A stretch of DNA of 64,000 nt from Hevea brasiliensis (Eukaryota > Streptophyta > Magnoliopsida > Malpighiales > Euphorbiaceae): contig NC_079501.1 in NCBI RefSeq assembly GCF_030052815.1, positions 77,954,979-78,018,978 on the forward strand, written 5' to 3'. The position numbers and the translations under genes are program-made. Position 1 is the stretch's first letter. Each line of letters starts with the position of its first letter. This document shows positions 62,301 to 64,000 of the stretch, piece by piece. The notes below the pieces were generated by a model that was not told where the DNA came from, did not search any database, and worked only from the letters and a program-made list of their open reading frames with translations.

Positions 62301-62315
62301 AGTCTCCTCTTCCAT
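12945..62315 (-). CDS. TRANK1-like double helicase gene (14 exons, transposon-filled introns)
   Basis: Exons on the minus strand: 62315-62202, 59249-58632, 58108-56888, 56784-56457, 55707-55452, 55356-55139, 55011-54656, 54522-53965, 53053-51853, 51202-50861, 50508-50271, 40289-37615, 13784-13634 and 13356-12945. All introns are GT-AG and codon phases match at all 13 junctions, allowing for one-base length errors in exons 6 and 13. The chained product would be about 2,895 residues, near what I recall for plant 'TPR and ankyrin repeat-containing protein 1'-like proteins. Domain order: family-specific N-terminus (1-244); SEN1/UPF1-type SF1 helicase (about 245-920; Walker A GPPGTGKT near 300, DEAA near 613); linker; UvrD-type helicase (about 1050-1740); helical, TPR-like C-terminal region. 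Likely role is ATP-driven nucleic-acid unwinding or remodelling; substrate unknown. Frameshifts at about 55320 and in exon 13, plus 34 kb of transposons in two introns, make a degenerate allele possible. Confidence 0.88.
13107..13284. repeat. 90-bp in-frame tandem duplication in the last exon
   Basis: Two copies with an exact 90-bp period (for example TTGTCATCAT at 13111 against TTGTCCCTAT at 13201) differ at about ten positions. Each encodes 30 residues. Confidence 0.9.
13634..13784 (-). CDS. Helicase gene exon 13, frameshifted, next to the transposon tower
   Basis: After exon 12 the protein would continue [31 protein letters not shown]. Near 13680 the frame GEAAK.. runs into a stop; adding one base restores a [19 protein letters not shown] continuation that meets exon 14 in phase. 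The exon is 151 nt where 152 is needed. Element A sits directly upstream: only TTATT plus TCAG separates its LTR from the first base of this exon. Confidence 0.75.
13794..14226 (-). repeat. Element A 3' LTR
   Basis: 433 bp, highly similar to 37073-37518. On the minus strand its end reads TTTTCTGTTTCTTTTTAA then TCCTAACTCTATCA, a pyrimidine-rich stretch that now precedes the exon-13 splice acceptor. On the element side a purine-rich AGAGGATGG (14230-14240 region) is a possible polypurine tract. Confidence 0.9.
14227..15283 (-). pseudogene. Element A integrase core and chromodomain
   Basis: Continues from the B insertion as [26 protein letters not shown]. Catalytic D,D,E region with [15 protein letters not shown] and [17 protein letters not shown]. 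After a stop near 14916 come [20 protein letters not shown] and, past a stop near 14670, [25 protein letters not shown] and a chromodomain with [18 protein letters not shown]. The chromodomain defines it as a chromovirus; I do not assign the clade. Confidence 0.9.
15284..18352 (+). repeat. Element B 5' LTR
   Basis: 3,069 bp, TGTAACACCCTCCC to GGGGTGTCACA. A 7-bp-stem hairpin CTAAGCA/TGCTTAG is at 17736-17753, with an adjacent CGTTGC-TTTT-GCCACG hairpin. It ends five bases before the primer-binding site. Confidence 0.92.
18358..18369 (+). other. Element B primer-binding site (tRNA-iMet)
   Basis: TGGTATCAGAGC, complementary to the 3' end of plant initiator-methionine tRNA, five bases after the 5' LTR. 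Confidence 0.9.
18480..19230 (+). pseudogene. Element B gag
   Basis: The start [12 protein letters not shown] is in one frame. A frameshift near 18645 moves to the frame carrying the gag core ([67 protein letters not shown]). A CAC-repeat microsatellite near 18660 encodes a short histidine or threonine run depending on frame. Confidence 0.88.
19231..19515 (+). pseudogene. Element B nucleocapsid linker, degraded zinc knuckle
   Basis: A serine/arginine/glycine-rich linker whose expected CCHC knuckle is reduced to an [15 protein letters not shown] remnant near 19432-19470. No continuous frame remains. Confidence 0.55.
19516..20208 (+). pseudogene. Element B aspartic protease
   Basis: Contains [12 protein letters not shown], where the usual D-S-G active site reads D-P-G, followed by [18 protein letters not shown]. 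The D-P-G form is common in this clade from memory. The frame shifts near the end, into the RT-proximal [19 protein letters not shown]. Confidence 0.85.
20162..21738 (+). pseudogene. Element B reverse transcriptase and RNase H
   Basis: RT motifs lie in three consecutive frames: [14 protein letters not shown], then (frameshift near 20390) [51 protein letters not shown] and [13 protein letters not shown] (catalytic FIDD). After a frameshift near 20825 come [16 protein letters not shown] and the RNase H domain [38 protein letters not shown] and [11 protein letters not shown]. Confidence 0.9.
21702..22576 (+). pseudogene. Element B integrase with an intron-like insert
   Basis: Zinc-finger remnant ([18 protein letters not shown]), core [26 protein letters not shown] and [17 protein letters not shown], then a 74-bp GT..AG insert (22278-22351), then [49 protein letters not shown]. 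Frameshifts occur near 21735, 22019 and 22550. Skipping the insert restores the family sequence in the same frame. Confidence 0.88.
22278..22351 (+). other. Candidate 74-nt phase-0 intron in the element B integrase
   Basis: Starts GTAAAC after ..ATCCAG and ends ATGTCAG before GTCCTTGAG. AT-rich, with a TTAAC-like branch candidate. It lies between glutamine and valine codons and contains an in-frame stop, so it must be removed to make a full integrase. Confidence 0.6.
22633..23109 (+). pseudogene. Element B integrase C-terminus and chromodomain-like region
   Basis: Uninterrupted 158 codons: [53 protein letters not shown] (GPY/F-type module), then [21 protein letters not shown] and [12 protein letters not shown], the chromodomain-like tail typical of Tekay elements. 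It ends directly before the polypurine tract. Confidence 0.9.
23108..23119 (+). other. Element B polypurine tract
   Basis: AGAGGGGAAGAG one base before the 3' LTR (23121). Confidence 0.85.
23121..26211 (+). repeat. Element B 3' LTR
   Basis: 3,091 bp, colinear with the 5' LTR apart from scattered substitutions and small indels. Hairpin at 25583-25600. It ends GTGTCACA, followed by the duplicated GAAGT. Confidence 0.92.
26212..26607 (-). pseudogene. Element A integrase, zinc-finger part
   Basis: Includes an HHCC domain ([11 protein letters not shown].. CIVCQQDK) and runs to [11 protein letters not shown], where element B is inserted at GAAGT. The rest of the integrase is at 14670-15283. Confidence 0.9.
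26610..27849 (-). pseudogene. Element A reverse transcriptase and RNase H
   Basis: Resumes after solo LTR C with [17 protein letters not shown]. It carries an in-frame stop near 27655, then [31 protein letters not shown] and [12 protein letters not shown] (the YxDD-equivalent FFDD). A frameshift near 27285 is followed by the connection domain and RNase H ([50 protein letters not shown]). Confidence 0.9.
27850..31390 (-). mobile_element. Solo LTR C (B-related family), inserted in element A reverse transcriptase
   Basis: 3,541 bp, TGTAACACCC / GTGTCACA ends on the minus strand, target duplication ATGAG at 27845-27849 and 31391-31395. It is similar in organisation to the B LTRs but more diverged and longer, partly through extra blocks around 29000-29080 and 29510-29780. 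Hairpin at 28582-28598. No internal domain. Confidence 0.92.
29005..29078. repeat. 21-bp minisatellite in solo LTR C
   Basis: GGGCATAAAAGCCATGAATAC-type units (20-21 bp) start at 29005, 29026, 29047 and 29067, the last partial. Confidence 0.85.
31391..32227 (-). pseudogene. Element A zinc knuckle end and protease
   Basis: In frame with gag but with a TGA at 32047-32045. The protease has [13 protein letters not shown] (active-site DSG) and [12 protein letters not shown]. It continues into the RT-proximal [16 protein letters not shown] and VRPYHYAH, where solo LTR C interrupts at ATGAG. Confidence 0.88.
32270..33142 (-). pseudogene. Element A gag, capsid part
   Basis: Contains the retrotransposon gag core [33 protein letters not shown] and LLQRFGG, ending HQEFEEL with an in-frame TGA. 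The same frame continues after the stop into a zinc knuckle ([14 protein letters not shown], pattern C-x2-C-x4-H-x4-C, near 32260-32215). Confidence 0.88.
33148..36803 (+). mobile_element. Solo LTR D, second long-LTR family, inserted in element A gag
   Basis: 3,656 bp, TGTAACACCCCG to GGTGTGACA, target duplication TATCC at 33143-33147 and 36804-36808. It shares short blocks with the B-type LTRs (TTTCGGTGACCGGTGTCGATCCGGACA near the start, a TTTTTACAGGTCTTTGAAGAACTG-like block and a stem-loop at 36109-36128) but is otherwise different, so it is a separate family of the same broad lineage. Confidence 0.92.
36809..37037 (-). pseudogene. Element A gag, N-terminal part
   Basis: Starts [20 protein letters not shown], a coiled-coil-like N-terminus typical of this chromovirus gag, and reads to NETESEGI, where solo LTR D interrupts it. 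It resumes as [11 protein letters not shown] at 33142. Confidence 0.85.
37054..37069 (-). other. Element A primer-binding site (tRNA-Tyr-like)
   Basis: On the minus strand, 3 nt after the 5' LTR, TGGTCCGACCTGCTGG. It complements, with about one mismatch, what I recall as the 3' end of plant tRNA-Tyr (..CCGGCAGGTCGGA-CCA). It is not the usual initiator-Met site. Confidence 0.5.
37073..37518 (-). repeat. Element A 5' LTR
   Basis: 446 bp. The difference from the 3' LTR includes a poly-C run at about 37291-37311 (plus strand). Ends are TGATA/TATCA. Confidence 0.9.
37615..40289 (-). CDS. Helicase gene exon 12 (long helical C-terminal region)
   Basis: 891 uninterrupted codons starting [34 protein letters not shown]. 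Repeated A/L-rich helix pairs such as [18 protein letters not shown] are TPR/HEAT-like. Later parts carry [29 protein letters not shown] and [19 protein letters not shown], conserved in plant TRANK1-like proteins but without a function I can name. The absence of stops over 2.7 kb argues that constraint lasted until recently. Ends STVK at the phase-0 donor GTAATG. Confidence 0.88.
40332..40792 (+). mobile_element. Probable 461-bp solo LTR in intron 11
   Basis: Starts TGTTACAG and ends CCTAACTCTATCA, the same terminal 13 bases as element A's LTR end read on the minus strand. Flanks GGTAC (40327-40331) and TGTAC (40793-40797) would be a target duplication with one change. It splits a MITE-like GGGAAATTACAAAA..GTACCCTG.GGTTTCACT terminal sequence. 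Confidence 0.6.
40946..41843. mobile_element. MITE-like element with about 100-bp terminal inverted repeats
   Basis: The left end (40946-41035) GGGAAATTACAAAAAAA..TTTCACTCATTTTT..GACAAAATGGTACCCTA and the right end (41740-41843, reverse complement GGAAATTACAAAAAAAGT..) match over most of their length. The interior is non-coding. It resembles Mutator-type MITEs; a clean 9-bp target duplication was not seen. A second, direct partial copy of the left end flanks the solo LTR at 40332. Confidence 0.65.
42188..44327 (-). pseudogene. Element E integrase end, reverse transcriptase and RNase H
   Basis: After the deletion come [21 protein letters not shown] (end of the integrase region), then [33 protein letters not shown] (catalytic VDD) and RNase H with [20 protein letters not shown] and [16 protein letters not shown]. 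Stops and frameshifts occur near 43998, 43640, 43390 and 42970. Confidence 0.88.
44385..44630 (-). pseudogene. Element E gag N-terminus
   Basis: [18 protein letters not shown], then [20 protein letters not shown], the start of a Retrofit/Ale-like copia gag, cut off by an early stop and the internal deletion. Confidence 0.88.
45505..46350 (+). pseudogene. Element F gag
   Basis: ATG at 45505 ([14 protein letters not shown]). Gag core to RGPAEQLVL, then an in-frame TGA at about 45991 and continuation [15 protein letters not shown] to a zinc knuckle [14 protein letters not shown] (C-x2-C-x4-H-x4-C) near 46260-46300, with a stop at 46350. Confidence 0.9.
46351..48283 (+). pseudogene. Element F protease and integrase
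   Basis: Protease remnant [13 protein letters not shown] near 46508: the usual D-S-G of copia proteases reads D-Y-S. After stops near 46610, integrase follows with [15 protein letters not shown] (H..C zinc region), [57 protein letters not shown], and [22 protein letters not shown] frameshift near 48245 precedes the reverse transcriptase. Confidence 0.9.
48229..49635 (+). pseudogene. Element F reverse transcriptase and RNase H
   Basis: RT with [62 protein letters not shown] and [13 protein letters not shown] (catalytic VDD). RNase H ECFSDAD is followed by TAG where W is expected (49180-49182), then [17 protein letters not shown] and [27 protein letters not shown] to the end at 49635. Confidence 0.92.
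49998..50044. repeat. (GT)n microsatellite
   Basis: About 23 uninterrupted GT units in intron 11. Confidence 0.95.
50231..50257. repeat. Poly-A/T run beside the exon 11 donor
   Basis: About 27 consecutive A on the plus strand (T in the gene's sense), beginning about 13 nt inside intron 11. Confidence 0.9.
50271..50508 (-). CDS. Helicase gene exon 11 (TPR-like)
   Basis: Encodes [31 protein letters not shown] and [21 protein letters not shown], amphipathic helices with the spacing of TPR units. Ends in phase 1 (G|GT of a glycine codon). The donor GTACAATG is followed within 10 nt by an uninterrupted run of T on the minus strand (50231-50257). Confidence 0.85.
50861..51202 (-). CDS. Helicase gene exon 10 (UvrD-type motifs V-VI)
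   Basis: 114 codons in phase 0: [17 protein letters not shown], then [21 protein letters not shown], the motif VI signature (VAITRTR) of UvrD-type helicases. It closes with EEWTSRGYK before GTTTGC. Confidence 0.88.
51853..53053 (-). CDS. Helicase gene exon 9 (UvrD-type helicase motifs II-IV)
   Basis: Encodes [13 protein letters not shown] and [20 protein letters not shown], then motif [22 protein letters not shown] (DEVQD replaces the usual DEAQD), motif [22 protein letters not shown] and motif [14 protein letters not shown]. The end ECKGLEFQ is the start of motif V, completed by DVLLYNFF in exon 10. No stop interrupts the 400 codons. Confidence 0.9.
53284..53323. repeat. (CA)n microsatellite
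   Basis: About 20 CA units in intron 8 of the helicase gene. Confidence 0.95.
53965..54522 (-). CDS. Helicase gene exon 8 (UvrD-type Walker A)
   Basis: 186 residues starting [19 protein letters not shown], with [11 protein letters not shown] before the P-loop [19 protein letters not shown]. The loop GRSGTGKT marks the second ATPase of the protein, of the UvrD/Rep/TRANK type. The conserved [23 protein letters not shown] follows. Ends with AG, completed by C of exon 9 to serine. Confidence 0.88.
54656..55011 (-). CDS. Helicase gene exon 7 (linker)
   Basis: Encodes [21 protein letters not shown], then [13 protein letters not shown] and [19 protein letters not shown], a conserved stretch that bridges the two helicase halves in plant TRANK1-like proteins. 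Ends with GG of a glycine codon completed by exon 8. Confidence 0.85.
55139..55356 (-). CDS. Helicase gene exon 6, frameshifted
   Basis: Joined to exon 5 it reads [13 protein letters not shown], the conserved end of the SEN1 domain, then hits a stop two codons later because of one extra base near 55320-55321. In the frame shifted by one base it continues [12 protein letters not shown], then [18 protein letters not shown] to FKCARWK and meets exon 7 in the correct phase. The exon is 218 nt where 217 would keep frame. As written, translation would end after the first helicase; an assembly error is possible. Confidence 0.8.
55452..55707 (-). CDS. Helicase gene exon 5 (helicase motifs V-VI)
   Basis: Encodes [20 protein letters not shown], then [19 protein letters not shown] (motif V) and NVSLTRAR (motif VI with the arginine finger). 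The last codon is split AG|G into exon 6. A copia remnant in intron 4 ends only about 50-75 bp before this exon's acceptor. Confidence 0.88.
55782..56187 (-). mobile_element. Copia 3'-end remnant in intron 4
   Basis: Minus-strand tail of a copia RNase H (56187-55909; [13 protein letters not shown] in one frame, [31 protein letters not shown] in the next), then a GAGGAGAG-like polypurine tract and an LTR starting TGTTATAGAAG at 55902 and running to about 55782. Gag, integrase and most of RT are absent. It is related to E/F but diverged. Confidence 0.75.
56457..56784 (-). CDS. Helicase gene exon 4 (helicase motif IV)
   Basis: Opens [19 protein letters not shown] and carries [14 protein letters not shown], the SEN1/UPF1 motif IV in the second RecA domain (AAA_12). 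It ends in phase 1 at LYK plus G before GTATGC; the split codon is completed by AA of exon 5 to give glutamate. Confidence 0.88.
56888..58108 (-). CDS. Helicase gene exon 3 (SEN1-type helicase core, motifs I-III)
   Basis: 407 codons in phase 0, opening [16 protein letters not shown]. Helicase motifs are in order: Q-like region [10 protein letters not shown], Walker [12 protein letters not shown] (about residue 300), motif Ia [12 protein letters not shown], motif [17 protein letters not shown] (about 613) and motif [19 protein letters not shown] (about 639). The DEAA box and GDxxQLP are typical of the UPF1/SEN1/SMUBP2 group (AAA_11). The long, poorly conserved stretch between Ia and II is usual for this family. 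ATP-binding residues look intact. Confidence 0.9.
58632..59249 (-). CDS. Helicase gene exon 2 (N-terminal domain)
   Basis: 206 codons in phase 0, joined as ..NLFE to [15 protein letters not shown]. It contains [33 protein letters not shown] and [20 protein letters not shown], characteristic of the region before the SEN1-type helicase core in plant TRANK1-like proteins. Near residues 153-190 it has an acidic 11-residue repeat ([11 protein letters not shown]) encoded by a 33-bp minisatellite. It ends at GATTCCATG before the donor GTAAGG. Confidence 0.88.
58804..58902. repeat. Coding 33-bp minisatellite, three units
   Basis: Units at 58804-58836, 58837-58869 and 58870-58902 (plus-strand coordinates) differ by a few substitutions. 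Each encodes 11 residues, roughly [11 protein letters not shown], so copy-number change would keep the reading frame. Confidence 0.9.
59250..62201 (-). other. Helicase gene intron 1 (2.95 kb)
   Basis: No gene seen inside. It holds an (AT)n tract near 60588-60610, poly-T/A runs, a GC-richer stretch near 60150-60280 of unknown origin, and a 239-bp tandem duplication at its exon-1 end. A large first intron is common for genes of this type. Confidence 0.7.
61503..61965. repeat. 239-bp imperfect tandem duplication in intron 1
   Basis: Unit 1 (61503-61741) and unit 2 (61742 to about 61965) both begin AAATCATACATG, pass through TTTTGGTGTAAAAATAAT and AATTAGCTGGTT, and end with a CCAATCTCAAAAAT or CCGATCTCAAAAAT block. 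Confidence 0.8.
62202..62315 (-). CDS. Helicase gene exon 1 (start codon)
   Basis: Encodes 38 residues beginning MEEETSIKK and ending [15 protein letters not shown], the conserved opening of this plant helicase family, and closes in phase 0 at a GT donor (62201-62200). An upstream in-frame ATG at 62360 would add 15 arginine/glycine-rich residues. I prefer 62315 because the family normally starts with a short acidic leader before FSWSL. Upstream on the minus strand are a pyrimidine/poly-T tract (62372-62391) and a weak TATA-like CTTATATGGG near 62430. Confidence 0.85.
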
Positions 62316-62460
62316 GATTATCCCTCCTCCCTCTCTCCTATGGCACACTTGTCTTCTCAACTCACATCAAATGAAAAAAAAAAAAAAAAAAGAAGGGAAA
62401 CCCATCTCAGTTCCACCCTTGAAAAAACCCATATAAGAAATGAAATTTCTTATGCATCAA
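62316..62460 (-). promoter_or_regulatory. Probable 5' UTR/core promoter of the helicase gene
   Basis: In gene sense there is a weak TATA-like CTTATATGGG (about 62428-62437), a poly-T stretch (62372-62391) and a purine-rich GAGAGAGGGAGGAGGG leader right before the start codon. Only the position relative to the gene supports this. Confidence 0.35.
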
Positions 62461-64000
62461 GGAATTCAAAAGATCAATGAAGAGAGCATCGGTTTGATGT
62501 TCACCCTTTAAAACCCAAATAAAAATGTTGTTTCTTAACCATGAAGGCACAAAGTAACTAAACAATTAATGTAGTACAAGAACCTCATCTTTCCCAATTG
62601 ACTTTGATAGAGGCAAGAAAGAATTTCCAGCCAGTAGGTTTTGCAGAATATTTATTTGGGTCATCTACTGGCCCGAATAAAGGTTGCTTCGCTTTCCATG
62701 TCATTACCATTTGCAAAATACTTATGGGTCTCCGGATGATTCGATTCCGCATATTTATACATTAATTCAGTGAACAAAGGTAATCAAAATAGGAAAACTT
62801 TAATTTGATTATATTTAAAATCACATCAACTAAAAAAAATGTCAAACATTAAAATCATAATTTTTTTTATTTACGTGAATTAATTTATTTTAATCAATTT
62901 GATTAATTTTTATGCGTTGATTGTTAGCCAAGGGTGAGGAAAGCATCATAATCATGAAAATTATCTTATTAAATTTAAACATTATTAATAATTTCAATAT
63001 TTGAATTCATATAAATCCACTTAAAATTTAATTCAAATTATTATTTGTATTATTTTAAATTTAATTATCATTATTCAAATGTTTTATTAGTGTTATATAT
63101 TTTAATTAATAATTTCTATAAATATATAATTTCTATTAATATTTTATTTTAAAAGTTTAATAATTTTATAAAATATTTAAAGTTTATTTATTTAAATATA
63201 ATATTTAAATATTTATAAATATCAATATAAAACATTTTTTATATTTAATGAATAATTTATATAAACTTATTTCAATAACGAATATTAAATATATAAAATT
63301 AAATTTGATACAATATTACTTTTTTAAATTTAAGTTTAATTATATATTATTTAAATTTATTTTAATATAATTTGATCTGACATTAAATATTTGACTCGTT
63401 ACTATTCTAATTAAGTATAATGAATTATTTGTAATAAATAATTATAATTAACAGTAAAATCATTAATAATTCAACCCATTGAGTTGCAATCAAATTGTAA
63501 TTAAAATTATTAATAATTATATTTTATTTTTCTTATCAAATTTTATTTATTAAACATAAATGAATTTCTCCATTTTAAATGTTCATTTTTATAATTCAGA
63601 AACTTACAAGTGCAAAATTATTTATTTTAATATTATTTTTGTAATTTTGTTGAGTTGATATATATTTAACTTATTACTATATATATGTTAAAAAATTAAA
63701 AATATAAATAAATATTGTGTTGTTTTTATTATTAAATTGTAATAAATATTTCGAGATTTATTATAATTAAATTCTATATATATGTATAGCTTTACTGCTT
63801 TCAATTATAAAAAATTAAAGTAATTTTTTTTTTATTTGAACCATCAAACTTTTTTTTTACCGACCACTCATGGTCCAGTAGTGAAGATTTTAGCCACTAA
63901 CTATTGGCTTGAAAAGTTAAACCAAACCTACACATATTTTAAAATTATACCTTTTGACTTACATAGTAACTTATATGGTAGTTCAACTTACAAGTAGTAA
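62461..64000. other. AT-rich intergenic DNA, no gene seen
   Basis: Upstream of the helicase gene. Very AT-rich beyond 62760, with no coding frame, tRNA or terminal repeat that I can recognise. Confidence 0.6.

Noticed and set aside
1..64000. An exotic gene cluster or defence system
   Set aside because: Apart from the one helicase gene, every recognisable protein belongs to a known LTR-retrotransposon domain; no second unexplained coding system is visible.

Overview
This is nuclear DNA from a eudicot plant: AT-rich intergenic sequence, GT-AG introns, and plant Ty3/gypsy and Ty1/copia LTR retrotransposons primed by tRNA. The LTR families resemble those I associate with Euphorbiaceae (rubber tree/cassava relatives); that placement is recollection, not a computed result. 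There are no prokaryotic features.

The window holds essentially one host gene, on the minus strand, running from a start codon at 62315 to a stop at 12945 (about 49.4 kb). I could chain 14 exons by splice sites and codon phase into about 2,895 residues. The product matches the plant 'TPR and ankyrin repeat-containing protein 1 (TRANK1)-like' architecture: an N-terminal SEN1/UPF1-type superfamily-1 helicase (exons 1-6), a UvrD-type helicase core (exons 8-10) and a long helical C-terminal region (exons 11-14). Phases agree at all 13 junctions, except that exons 6 and 13 each carry a single-base length error that breaks the frame. The copy is therefore either decaying or affected by assembly errors.

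The gene is swollen by transposons. Intron 12 (23.8 kb) holds a tower: a 5.6-kb minus-strand chromovirus (A, 13794-37518, TSD AATAA) that was itself hit three times: in integrase by a complete 10.9-kb Tekay-like chromovirus (B, 15284-26211, TSD GAAGT), in reverse transcriptase by a 3.5-kb solo LTR (C, 27850-31390, TSD ATGAG) and in gag by a 3.7-kb solo LTR (D, 33148-36803, TSD TATCC). Removing the insertions restores the reading frame of A across each breakpoint and leaves a host intron of about 100 nt. Element A landed 4 nt upstream of the exon-13 boundary, so its LTR end now supplies the branch point and pyrimidine tract. Intron 11 (10 kb) holds two related copia elements head to head (E minus, 42017-49894, TSD AAAGA; F plus, 45034-49820, TSD ATAAG, inserted inside the 5' LTR of E), plus a MITE-like element and a 461-bp solo LTR. 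Intron 4 holds a copia tail.

Left of the gene (1-12.7 kb) are decayed retroelements: a GC-richer element with tandem palindromes, a TATA box and a degenerate coding core resembling 'putative gypsy type transposon' proteins (1-5765), LTR fragments (5770-7173) and a solo LTR of the B family (7487-10651), then AT-rich DNA. Right of the gene (62.4-64 kb) I see only AT-rich non-coding DNA. The most interesting signals beyond the annotation are an LTR-derived splice acceptor, a covarying stem-loop shared by different long-LTR families, and a phase-0 intron-like insert inside the integrase of B.
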